Assembly: GCA_012295275.1 (NCBI GenBank)
Contig: CM022667.1
Coordinates: forward strand, 10,435,038-10,497,037
Direction of reading: 5' to 3'
DNA: 62,000 nt
Source of the DNA: Chrysomallon squamiferum
Taxonomy: Eukaryota; Mollusca; Gastropoda; Neomphalida; Peltospiridae
Part shown: one piece after another, positions 22,980 to 33,223 of the stretch
Layout: each line of letters begins with the position of its first letter
How positions within the stretch are numbered: position 1 is the first letter of the stretch
Notes under the pieces: model-generated
Told to the model about the DNA's origin: nothing
Databases searched by the model: none
The model's input: the letters and a program-made list of their open reading frames with translations, nothing else
Translations under genes and position numbers: made by a program

Positions 22980-23300
22980 GGTTATCCCCGTCGAAGATTA
23001 ACTGTATCCAATCATTTAAAATTAGCTAATGGATAGATATTCGGTAAATGAGGATATTATAGAAAGTTATTTAAAATATTCTAAAAATAGATTTTAACAG
23101 GCACATAAATCAGCAGATTATTTAAAGAACCTCCGGCTGTTTCAGTTGATCTCCAAACGTCATTTTGACGAATCTGTCAGGCACGTAACAAGAGTGGCGG
23201 AAATGAAGGTCACTAAGCAGTGACGTCACTGAACGAGATCTCGGTGCAATGGTTAAACCACCGGAGTGAATTCAACACGTACCAGGATCGAGTCTTGTTT
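22980..23300 (+). mobile_element. SINE-like element with tRNA-type A and B boxes
   Basis: Positions about 23060-23252 match 38170-38351 closely (for example 'aggcacataaatcagcagat'), so the sequence is dispersed. An RNA polymerase III A-box-like motif CGGTGCAATGG (23242-23252) is followed 32 bases later by a B-box-like motif GGATCGAGTCT (23285-23295), then a poly-T tract (23309-23341). This spacing is typical of a tRNA-derived SINE head. The second copy stops just after the A box. The family name is unknown to me. Confidence 0.55.
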
Positions 23301-23306
23301 TCTCCG

Positions 23307-23347
<41 letters not shown>

Positions 23348-23701
23348 GATATGAATATAAAATGGTGTTTTCTATAAATACAACTACTACTACCAGATGC
23401 GATGGTGGTAGGTAGCCGTTTAAGTAGTAATCGTAGCAGCAGTAGCACTGGTTGCAGTAACAGTAGACGATGCTATTGTTGTTGTAATTGTTGTCATATC
23501 GAGGAAACTTTATGCTTGGAATTGTTTCAGATTTTGGAATTTCAGAGAGATTTCACCGAAAGAGTTTTGAACATCGGAATTATGGATATGAGATTTTCAT
23601 CCTGTAATAATAATATTAATAGTGGTAGCAGTCAAAGAACTAGAATAAGAAACACGACTACTAGTGTTATTGAAACTGTTCAGTAACACGCTCTCCCCTA
23701 A

Positions 23702-23702
<1 letters not shown>

Positions 23703-23763
<61 letters not shown>
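23703..23763. repeat. (AAT)n microsatellite
   Basis: About 20 units, followed directly by the short CCTAA array. Confidence 0.95.
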
Positions 23764-23765
<2 letters not shown>

Positions 23766-23766
<1 letters not shown>

Positions 23767-23812
23767 CCTAACCTGCCCAAACCTGCCTTAACCTAACCTA
23801 ACCTAACCTAAC
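23766..23812. repeat. Short interstitial (CCTAA)n array
   Basis: Degenerate units become perfect CCTAA repeats at about 23788-23812. The complement is TTAGG, the arthropod-type telomere unit; molluscs typically use TTAGGG. Too short to be a telomere. Confidence 0.7.
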
Positions 23813-23958
23813 TAAAAAATCAAAACCCCAGCAACAACAACAACAACAACAACAGTAATAAATAAATAAATAAAACAGAAATGTTAAAATAATTTATCAG
23901 CCGAACACCGTAACAACTGCACGACACGAACGTTCACGAAAGTTGACGGACATTCACG

Positions 23959-24093
23959 ATGGTCAGCGCTTTTAACACCTTCCCGAAATTAAACATCGCA
24001 ACCATGCGGTGCCTCGGCGGGATTCTTTCAGCCGCTGTCGTTGACGGAACTCACGCAGCAGTCAGACGTTTGCTAAATGAAACAACACTTTAA
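23959..24093 (+). CDS. Possible small reading frame, 44 aa
   Basis: This ATG-to-TAA frame lies in a locally GC-richer patch (about 23900-24095) that stands out from its AT-rich surroundings. The predicted peptide begins MVSAFNTFPKLN and ends VRRLLNETTL. It has no signal peptide, membrane helix or recognised domain. It could be an exon of an unseen gene, a mobile-element relic or chance. Confidence 0.2.
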   Translation: MVSAFNTFPKLNIATMRCLGGILSAAVVDGTHAAVRRLLNETTL

Positions 24094-24449
24094 ACCCAGA
24101 TCTGTAGTTAAAGCGTTATCTACGCGTTTAATTAGCTGTGATGTTTTACGGTGTAAGGTAAAGCAAATTATTATTACTCTGTTTCTCATTCTTTTGTGTT
24201 CTATTTCTATTTTCCTTTTCTTTCTTTTTTTAATGTTTTCGTTTTATTACTTTTGGGGTCTGTTTCTGTATTTAATTAATTACAATCATTTTTCTTTAAT
24301 ATCACTAAGGGGAAAAATTTTTATATATTTAGTTTATAAAATGTTATAACCATTATGTAGTGAATGAATGCAAATATATGTATAACAGTTTTTCCTTTAT
24401 GACAAAAATAAATCTCACAAAAAAGAGTTCAAATATAACATATAACGTT

Positions 24450-24621
24450 AATATATTTTATCTAATGAGGATGTTTTTTCTTCACTTTAAAGGTATAAAT
24501 ATGTAGTCTTTGAATAATTTAATATACGTATGTGTATTCACATAGATTTTGTGTTTTAATAAAAAAAAATATCCAAGAGCAATAGCTAGAACGGGAGATA
24601 ATGCAAGGATACATTTGATCA

Positions 24622-24626
<5 letters not shown>
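24450..24626. repeat. Dispersed repeat, copy 2
   Basis: Direct-orientation match to 205-388, with substitutions and small indels, again ending in a (GA)n tract. Confidence 0.75.
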
Positions 24627-24703
<77 letters not shown>

Positions 24704-24709
24704 AGAGAG
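24627..24709. repeat. (GA)n microsatellite
   Basis: GA tract with two GAGC interruptions near its end; the tail of the dispersed repeat at 24450-24626. Confidence 0.95.
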
Positions 24710-25808
24710 ACCATTTTAAACAGGATGAGATGGTGAGAGTTAGAGAGAAAAGCAGAAACAGAAGATAATGTTTGTATGCGCAGATTGAGAGATTGAGATT
24801 ATAATTTACTGTTTTAAATAAAACAGATCTTTCCTGACCAAATTGAAAGAATAAATAAATACAAAAAAAAAAAGAAGTAATAATAATAACAACAAAAAGA
24901 ATGAATGAATAAATAAATAAATGAATGAACAAGAATAAATAATAAATATTTTTTAAAATTCACGTGGAGTACAAAACAATCGTATTTCACACAAAGCATA
25001 AAACACCGTGCTGCACGGGCAGTAATAACGTCATCACTTTCATTAACGTTGTTGTTGTTCAGCAAAACGAAACAAACGGCTTAAACATGCCGTGTTTCTT
25101 ACATAATGTTACAGACATTCTCATATCACCCGGGAGCTACGATTTCGTTTTCATAATATTTGTAAAAGGAACGGTTCGTACACCTTTAAGACACTCCTTG
25201 TTACACAACTGAAACTTTCTTCAGCGCCCCAAAAGTCACTGAAGTGCCGGTAACGATCTTTCATTGCCACATAAAGATCCTATCTTCCTGCAGAATGTGA
25301 TTTTTATCAGTCGACAAAGTGTTGTTACCACCAAAACTATTACGTAACAATAACTATTATCACTCCTGTTACAATAATGCGGGTAACAGACGTATGTATA
25401 CCAGTGCGTCAACTTTGTTTTTGTAAATACTTTTTTCTGAGTAGTTTACAAGTGGCACAGAGCTTATGAACGGACGTTCTCTTTTGTGATTCCGTAATCC
25501 GATTATCCCATTATTATGCCAAGAATCTTGCTTCAGAGGGTATTTCTTATATTCTGGTGATTAAACACTGTTAACGACAAGTAACAATGGACGAAATTAG
25601 GTGTCAACGGGAAAGAGGTAAACCGGATGATTAATTCGTTCGATAGGACTATTATTCGTACTTTGATGCAATCACGAGTGACGCTGCGAGTCGATTTATT
25701 TAAACATGTCTCCCGCAGTTTGAGGTGAAGTCACATAAATATATTAATTGCTTGAAGCTACAAGTAAAAAGAAAAAAACAAGAAAGAGAGATTACGCTAA
25801 TATCGGAA

Positions 25809-25850
25809 ATGGATTTTTGCTTTAACAGTCAAAGCGAATGTGTGTTAAAG
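25809..25850 (+). other. Possible alternative first exon of the small membrane protein gene
   Basis: ATG GAT TTT begins a 14-codon open stretch ending in AAG followed by gtaaga at 25851 (phase 0). The acceptor at 28531-28533 is also phase 0, and the seven codons before the ATG at 28555 are open. The join would add 21 residues to the protein. The link is based on phase alone and may be accidental. Confidence 0.2.
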
Positions 25851-26477
25851 GTAAGAACGTGTTTTAATTAATTCAGTTGGCAACTGGTTTGTTTGTTGTG
25901 TTGCTTGGTTCGTTAATCTTTGTTGTTCTTTTATTTGATTCTGTTATATTTATATTACTTCTACTACTATTAATACAGTTACCACTTCTGTTATTGTTAT
26001 TGTAATAGTAATAGTTATTACTGTTATGTTGTACCTGTTACTGTTATCATTATTACTATTATTAAGTTTTTTAATATATGTATTTAACAACAACAACATT
26101 AACATTAACAACAATAATGATAATTATTATTATTTATATTAATACTACTACTATTATTATGTATTTATTTAATAATAACAATAAGATTAATATTAATATT
26201 ATTGTTATTATTATCATCATCATCATCATCATCATCAACATCATCATCATTTTTTCTAATCCTTTTAACATTACATTCTCTTATATAGCTGACATTTAAG
26301 TTAACTGGAATATTTAAAAATTAAGACAAGACCTCTAAGTTCTAGAATAGCTGGTATTTGTCTGGTCGTGATGTTACTGTCATCGCACAAAACGTGTTCA
26401 CAGTCGAAAAATAAATATTTGACGGTTTAACAAGATCGTGTCAAATTGGAAAATATCTACTATGTATATGATTATTT

Positions 26478-26480
<3 letters not shown>

Positions 26481-26541
<61 letters not shown>
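26481..26541. repeat. (GT)n microsatellite
   Basis: Dinucleotide tract with one CT interruption. Confidence 0.95.
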
Positions 26542-26542
<1 letters not shown>

Positions 26543-26799
26543 TCCTTAAAGATGACAAAGTTAAGGAAGTAAAAATTGCCTGCAGGTGATTCGGTGGTAT
26601 ATAAAAAAATAACATTAGTAAAAATTAAACAGGACTAAAGTCACGTAAGCATTCGTTAAAGTTCGTGAATTTGCGGAATGTTATTACGATTATCTAATAC
26701 TATTCGTATTGGTCTTTATTCCATTTTGGTTATCGGTATTATGTGTGTAGTTATTATGTTAATTAGTTTGTTACTTAATTATGGAAAAATAGCTTTCTT

Positions 26800-27160
26800 T
26801 CATGATCATATTACGCAAACAAACGTACGTATGCACATATACACACTTGTTTTATTCATGTACCACACGGTGAAGAAAATTCTTAGTGATTATAATTATT
26901 ATACTGTGCAAAAATCTTATAAGAATGCACTAAGCAAATTTACGTACGTATGTATGCCCATACACATTTGTTTTATCGTAGTAACATAGTAAAGAAAATT
27001 CGTTGAGTATAATATTACACTGTACAGAAATCGTATCAGAACACACTGTTTAAAACAAGATAGGCGAATATTGATGAATTATAAACCAGTAACGGCTGCT
27101 TTGTACAGGAAAAGGTCAGTCTCTTTTGTTGTCAACAAGCGTCTGTTTACAACGTAGCCG
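26800..27160 (+). repeat. Dispersed repeat, inverted relative to the copy at 43540-43890
   Basis: The reverse complement of 43540-43700 aligns with about 27040-27155: 'aaaacaagataggcgaatat' is shared, then 'gctgctttgtacag' and a 'tctcttttg' block. Upstream, two related sub-units with 'cgtacgtatg' and 'gaagaaaattc/gtaaagaaaattcg' recur at about 26825-26890 and 26942-27005, so the element has an internal tandem structure. Confidence 0.7.
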
Positions 27161-27984
27161 TTGTGATAATAAAATATAGTAGCCATTACCTTCTATTTAC
27201 GCACCAGTAATTTTATCAAATTCTAAATAGGTCGGGTCAAAAAGTTGTGCCTGACCGATTTACATTGAAATAAAGTCGAAGATTTGTTATTATCTATTAA
27301 AGTTACACTGTCGTTTCAGAGTAAGTTATATGTATGTGTGTATGTATGTACGCGCGAACGTACGTACGAACAAACAAACGAACGAACGAATGTAGGTATA
27401 TATGCATGTAGAGAGAGAAAAACATATCTAGATTTAGCAAAATCACACATACACACACACACACATACACACACACAAACAAACACTAGGTCTAAACACA
27501 AATAACAAAAAGTAGGTCATACAAACACTCAGTATTATACCTTTAACATCATAGTTACACCTTATACGTCATAAATACGTCAGCATTCTCATCTGACCAA
27601 TCAAAACTGTTCTATACTTAGCTCTATGGGGCTAGCAGTAACCATTAAACAAAACGAAACACTTGTCTTCCTTTGTAACTTCATTATTTAGAGCCTTACA
27701 TCGACTCGGTCGAGGAAGAAAATAAAATTTATTTCCAGTGGTTCAGATTTGGAGAATATATATATATATCAGCTTTGTACTAAAATCAACGAAGGAGTGG
27801 TGATAGCAGGTAATAACGATAAGGGGTTATAGTCAACGTTCCAAAACGTGTTATAAGATCTGATATTTACTTAATTATCTGTTATTAATAATTAAAATAA
27901 TAACAACAAAAACAACAGTAAATAACATACACATATACATAGTATTAATATCATTATTATTGTTAGTGTTTTTCTTGTTGATAT

Positions 27985-27987
27985 TAT

Positions 27988-28028
<41 letters not shown>
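27985..28028. repeat. (TAG)n microsatellite
   Basis: About 14 trinucleotide units. Confidence 0.95.
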
Positions 28029-28554
28029 TTCGGTAGTATTACTTGTATACAGAAATAATAATTATAAATTTTCATTCATTAATTTTCATGTGAGTATCCG
28101 TGTGTCTACATATAATTCTGTCTCTGCGGTTTTAGTTAACTTTCAGTTTATTAGTAGCAACCTATTTCTGTAATTTACTGTTAAGAACTTTGAGATGTTC
28201 AAGAAAAATGACGTGATGATTATCAAAGTTTATTTTTAGAGACTTGTTCCTATATTCTTATTTTAATGTACAAACAATACCACAGACCACGTTGCTGTAC
28301 AAGTAATTACTGAGCTGAATTATCACCCTTTACAAACCTTGTTAACTACTGTTAAATCAGTGACGTCATATAATGTATAAAAAGTATTCAAATTAAGTAA
28401 AGATGGGGGAGGGAAGGCAGACGCGCTTTTATTTCTTTATGGGGATTTCCTCCCAACAGTTTTAAGACTGTATATTAGAATTTACATCAGTTAATAACGT
28501 GATTTTTCTTTTTTATCTTTTTTCATCGTTCAGATAGGATTCAGCCAGTCAAAA

Positions 28555-28912
28555 ATGTCGGAAACAACCAGTCTCCATGACAACATAGTCATAAGCATGG
28601 ACGACCAATCAGAAGAGTTAGGTGCGCTTCCATCTTGGTCAAAAGGATCGTTCCTAACTTCCTGTCAAGAAGAAGAAATGGCGGCGACTATACTTCCGGT
28701 TTACGATCCTGCCCTTTTCGCTCGGAAGGACAGACTGGAAGATCTACGCAATCAGAAGAAGGTAATGAATATTAAAATTGTATTTATATATACATACCCA
28801 TATACATAACTCCGACGATAACTGCTATTACAACTACCACAGCTATTACACCTACAACAACTACAAATGGAACTGCTAAAATATAGTAAATAAATACGTC
28901 TTCTGTGACAAT

Positions 28913-28972
<60 letters not shown>

Positions 28973-29198
28973 CACTACTACTACTACTACTATTATTATT
29001 ACTACACTACTCCAATAATAAACCAGCACAACCACAACCACCACCAGTACTACTATAATAAACATTTTAAACTTTATTTTTCAGGTTCCTGTTCTAGGGA
29101 ATATATCTCGACAGACTTTCGCAAATCTGACGGCCGTTGTCATGTTACTTGGATTAGGTCTGCTCACTCTTGGATTCTTTGCCTACGTCAACCGATGA
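28555..29198 (+). CDS. Small protein with one C-terminal membrane helix, unknown family
   Basis: Two exons, 28555-28761 and 29085-29198, join in phase 0 (donor AAG|gtaatg, acceptor tttttcag|GTT) to give about 106 aa ending in TGA. There is no N-terminal signal peptide. The N-terminal 70 residues are polar and acidic (MDDQSEELGALPSW, QEEEMAATILPVYDP) and end in a charged stretch (ARKDRLEDLRNQKK). Exon 2 encodes one helix of about 20 residues (NLTAVVMLLGLGLLTLGFFA) followed by YVNR, the pattern of a tail-anchored or type II single-pass protein. I do not recognise the family. A splice acceptor at 28531-28533 just upstream of the ATG suggests a spliced 5' leader. GC content and codon use stand out from the flanking AT-rich DNA, which supports a real gene. 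Confidence 0.6.
28914..28997. repeat. (TAC)n microsatellite, intron of the small membrane protein gene
   Basis: About 28 mostly perfect trinucleotide units; the poly-Val frame on the opposite strand is an artefact. Confidence 0.95.
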
Positions 29199-29829
29199 CG
29201 TAATGAAAACGCGACCTTGACACTCGCAGACGATCTCAAGCTCTTTTTAAAACAAACAAACTAACAAACGGAGATACTCGTGGTCAACTGGGAAAATCAA
29301 AAATATTTATTTTTGTAACAGTCGGGGCCGGACGCTTGACGCAGTGACAGTCTAAGATGAGAAAGTTGTAGACGTTTTGTCATTTGACAGATGTTTATAG
29401 AACACGTAGAAGTGATACCTGAACTGAATGTCTCAAGTTCAGTGTGTTTGGCTTGTACTTCAATCCGGTTCTGGCACAATAATATCTCAAATATTGTTGT
29501 ATAAAATAACACACAAGGGTTAATGTGAAAAAAAAGTTTGGCTATTTTTTTTAAATGGTTATTCTTTTATAATGAAACTTCACGAGAGTAAATAAATAAA
29601 TAAATAAATAAAATGTAAGTTTAAGGTGCTATAATTTATTATCAGTGATTGTCTCTGTTATGATTATACTTTATATACAAATACCGAGTGCCATATAGAA
29701 TATTATTTTTATCCAAGATAATATTTGGTGAAGGTTTTAGCTAACGTTAATGGTAGGCCTACTAGTTGGTATAAAATATGTACATTTCTTTCTTTTTATT
29801 TTATTCTGGTGTCAAAGATAATTTATTTT

Positions 29830-30300
29830 TAACTAATGTATTCTAGTCAATATTTAACTTGTAATCTTGTTTTTCTTTTTTCATTTTTCTTCTTACAAAA
29901 TAAAATAACACAAAATAAATATAACATATAAGAAATAATCATTTGTTTCTCATTCATTTACCTGTTGTTGTTTTTTTCTTTCTGACTTATTGCGACCATT
30001 CACAACAGTCTGGTACGGGGAAAAAATTCATAAGTTCTTCGTCCTTTTCACTCATCTTTGAGTGCGTCTTTCCCTTCATTTCGAGAACCCCTCTAGGGGT
30101 TAAATGATGCAACCACCCTCACCTCGGGCAGACGATAGCATAATGTAACACAGAAGTTGCAGTAGATGATGATGATGATGATAAAAAGAAGGTAAATAAT
30201 AAGTACTAATAAGAACAACAATACAGATAAGGTATTAATGTACAATGCTGAAACCTAAACTAATATTTAATTGTAACGTCACTGTCTGTCTTGCATAATA
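29830..30300 (+). repeat. Dispersed repeat with 'cccctctagggg' palindrome, copy 1
   Basis: About 29830-30140 matches 39100-39440, sharing 'gagaacccctctagggg' and 'cctcgggcagacg'. The palindrome sits at about 30090-30101. A third, shorter match is at 30550-30585. About 30160-30300 (GATGAT tract, 'tacaatgct', 'cactgtctgtct') resembles 31920-32060 and 40320-40460. Confidence 0.65.
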
Positions 30301-31534
30301 GTATACGAAAATTATATATCCTGCTAAAGATATGCAAGAATTAAATTTCAAAAATAATAATTATTAATAATAATATATGAAGAAGAAGAAAAAGTAATGA
30401 TTTACGACTGAAAAAAGAAAAAAGGAAAAGAAAAGATAGCTGCAGGTATAAAAGATATAAACAGAAGATCTTTAAGTGGATTCAGTGTTTACCTTAGGCG
30501 ATGTATTATAAATAGATTTTGTATTTTATTGAAGTAAATATATATAAGAGAACCCCTCTAGAGGTTAAATGATACAATCAGTATAGATTAAAGTGTAATT
30601 ATGATGATACATATACGAAAACGCCTATGTACGTTTTGCATTCTCCAGATGATATTCTAGTACATAGCCTTAATATTTGAATCTGACTGTTTAAATAAAT
30701 GTATTAGCAGTGTGTAAATATGCTTGTACGTAGCACATCATCATCATCATCATCATCATCATATTATTATTATTATTACTACTATTATTATCATGATCAT
30801 CATAATAATCATATCATCATCATAATAGTATTATTATTATTATCATCATCATGAATGTCATATTATTGTTAATACTATTGTTATTGTTTCTGTTCATTCC
30901 TTAACGACCTCTGATAATAATAAAGAACGGAAACTGTATTTTCCTAATTTGTGACGTTATTTCATTTGTATAAATTAATACTCATATTTATACAGTTTCT
31001 GAACACCAGTCTTTGAAATATATCAAAGTATTCAGTCAGATATTTTACTCTTAATTATTTATATGACGTAATTTCGTAAACTGCCTTGACTCCAGCAAAA
31101 CATTTCAAAAAACATTATTATTCCTTGTATAAAATGTAGTCATAAAAAGTGGTACACATCTCTCCGACCTTCTTTCGTGATATTTTACAGTTAGCAAAGA
31201 TATGAGTATAAAATGATGCATTAGATTATTTATTAGTATTTTCAGTAACATACACAGTGTTCTCCACCATAACTTCAAGCGGGCACACGCAGGCACGCAC
31301 ACACACACATCTATGCATTGAGTATGTATGTACCTTATTCGTTACTCATTTTTTTAAAAATAACATTTTCCAATTACTTGTCGTTGCCTTTAAAAACACC
31401 TTCCCGTCTTTTTAGCAACCCCTCATACTGAGTTTTTAACCTCTGACACGAACCATGACCTGTGACATTATGCAGTATTACTTCAACAAACAAAATTAAA
31501 GTTTGCTTTGAGCAGAACGGCACATAAACTAGGT

Positions 31535-31539
<5 letters not shown>

Positions 31540-31616
<77 letters not shown>
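31540..31616. repeat. (GA)n microsatellite
   Basis: Pure tract of about 38 units. Confidence 0.96.
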
Positions 31617-31618
<2 letters not shown>

Positions 31619-31914
31619 AAAAGTACATATATCACACAATACAAAACAATACAATAATAACTGAATTATTATTATTATCCAATAACACTTAGATACGTTA
31701 TCGTTTTGAACCTTGTTTCGAGGCGGCAACCTTTGACCTTTGCTCAGACACTGAACTGTGACATAGCTTCAGGTCGCTGAACTTTGCCACATGTAAATAA
31801 GACCTTACGACTGAGTATTTATATTTAAGAAAAACAGTTAAGACAAAGTTACTGGAAACATTCTTTTTCTTGAGAATTAACGATAGTTGGTCTATCTGTA
31901 CTACGTTGTATTAG

Positions 31915-32060
31915 CTGTAGCTGATGATAATTATGATGATGATAAAATAGTTAAATAAATAAATAATAACAACAATAACAGCAACAACAGTGCAGAGAAT
32001 GTGTTAAAATACTATGCTGTGTACCTAAGCTAGTAATGTCACTATCTATCCAGATATTCT
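31915..32060 (+). repeat. Diverged dispersed repeat, related to 30160-30300 and 40320-40460
   Basis: Shared order: GATGATGATAAAA, AATAA/CAACAA-rich stretch, 'gcagagaatgtgttaaaatac' (compare 'acagaaaatgtagtaaaatac' at 40382), 'tatgctgtg', then 'ctatctatccagatatt'. It lies upstream of SLC10 copy 1 as its relative lies upstream of copy 2, so it may be part of the duplicated segment. Confidence 0.5.
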
Positions 32061-33223
32061 TTGAATTCTCACACACACAGCAAAGTTTCCCTCGCAACCT
32101 GTTTTTTTGCTTCGTTTAATTTATGCAGCTTCAGCCGGGATTAAGTTCTATTGTGTCACCTCGTCACACAAAACAAATGTTTTCAAGAAATCAGCAGAGT
32201 CCGCGCATGTCTACGCGATCCTCTTAAACTATGGCGGGCTGTTCGGGTCATATTTCCGTATTTTAGAATTTGGTTATATTATTTGAAAACGGACGAGTTA
32301 AATTAATCATAATGTACATTGTCTCATTAGTGAACTTCTTTTTCACTACAAACATACATATAAAACTAACAATTAATTTCATATTAACTGCATTTTCGAG
32401 TATAAATAAAGAAAATTATGTTATATAAGTTTGTCAAATCGTAATCATATGTACGCATTAAAAAGGTCTACATGTATAAATGTAACAAATATGTAATATA
32501 TTTATTTTTATTAATTTAAGTCACTTTTAAAAAAATTATTATCATGCATGTTAGATTAATGAATATCGACATGTATAATTATATGACCCGAATGGGCAAC
32601 CGTACTAAGTAACCCTTTCCCTCCACAATACGCGTTTAATAGAAATAAACTTTGTTCCGGTAGGAGTACTATTATACTGATACAGATGATTATCTGTAAG
32701 AACTGGGACAAATACCTTCTCTAGATGTTGTTCACAATGCAGATTACACTGATGTCGACGCAATGATGACGTCGTGCATGTGGCGACAGCTGTAGGGCTC
32801 GTTCATGATAAACAAGTAGGAAATGACAGCAATGTGCAGAGATCAGTGATACAGAACTGTTCCACAGGTTTTCGGAAATATTGTAAAGAATTAGTTTGTT
32901 TTTTTTCTTTTTTTTCACGCGTGACGGATCACGTGGTTTTTCAAAGCTTTGGTAAACATTTAGTCCTTAGCGGACAACAGTATTTCATTATTATCATTAT
33001 CAGACGTTGTTATCAAAGGAAACTGCTCGGTTTTAGTGCTGTCTTGACAGTAAATTTTATTTCATTTTCACGGCTATAATGTTCAGATGAAATTCAGATA
33101 ATATCAACTTGAAAGTTTTGACTCTGGATGGTTGTGGCCTGTGGATTTAAAAGAGTTAAAACAGAAAACAAAATTTCTTGACTTCTACTATTATATTTGG
33201 ATAATTCGCTACAGGTTGACGTC

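Larger units (their letters stand above)
19538..25808. other. Intergenic region rich in simple and dispersed repeats
   Basis: No recognisable gene. It contains ATT tracts, an (ATGT)n tract, a SINE-like element (about 22980-23300), a short CCTAA array (about 23780-23812), a 44-codon reading frame (23959-24093) and a dispersed repeat (24450-24626). The part at 21600-22100 is comparatively unique sequence with two perfect TGACGTCA sites. Confidence 0.55.
25851..28533. other. Intergenic or intronic, no gene seen
   Basis: AT-rich sequence with ATT/ATC-rich tracts (26120-26255), a (GT)n tract (26481-26541), a dispersed repeat (26800-27160), CA-rich sequence (27447-27482) and a (TAG)n tract (27985-28028). 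A TGACGTCA site lies at 28361-28368, about 190 bases upstream of the next coding start. Confidence 0.55.
29199..33223. other. Intergenic region upstream of SLC10 copy 1
   Basis: AATAAA-rich sequence (about 29587-29612) may end the preceding gene. The rest holds copies of dispersed repeats shared with 39.1-40.5 kb, TCA/TTA tracts (30736-30850), a (GA)n tract (31540-31616) and, from about 33030, sequence similar to the 5' flank of copy 2 (about 40600-40793). No further gene is recognised. Confidence 0.55.

Noticed and set aside
23402-23686. 94-codon Ser/Cys-rich frame
   Set aside because: Composition is explained by degenerate AGT/TGT trinucleotide repeats; no conserved pattern.
24519-24932. 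137-codon minus-strand frame
   Set aside because: It is built across the (GA)n tract and T-rich DNA and shows no domain.
24964-25212. 82-codon plus-strand frame
   Set aside because: Not repetitive, but no motif, signal peptide, good start context or splice partner could be found.
26678-26989. 103-codon hydrophobic frame
   Set aside because: It overlaps the internally repeated dispersed element and has AT-driven hydrophobicity only.
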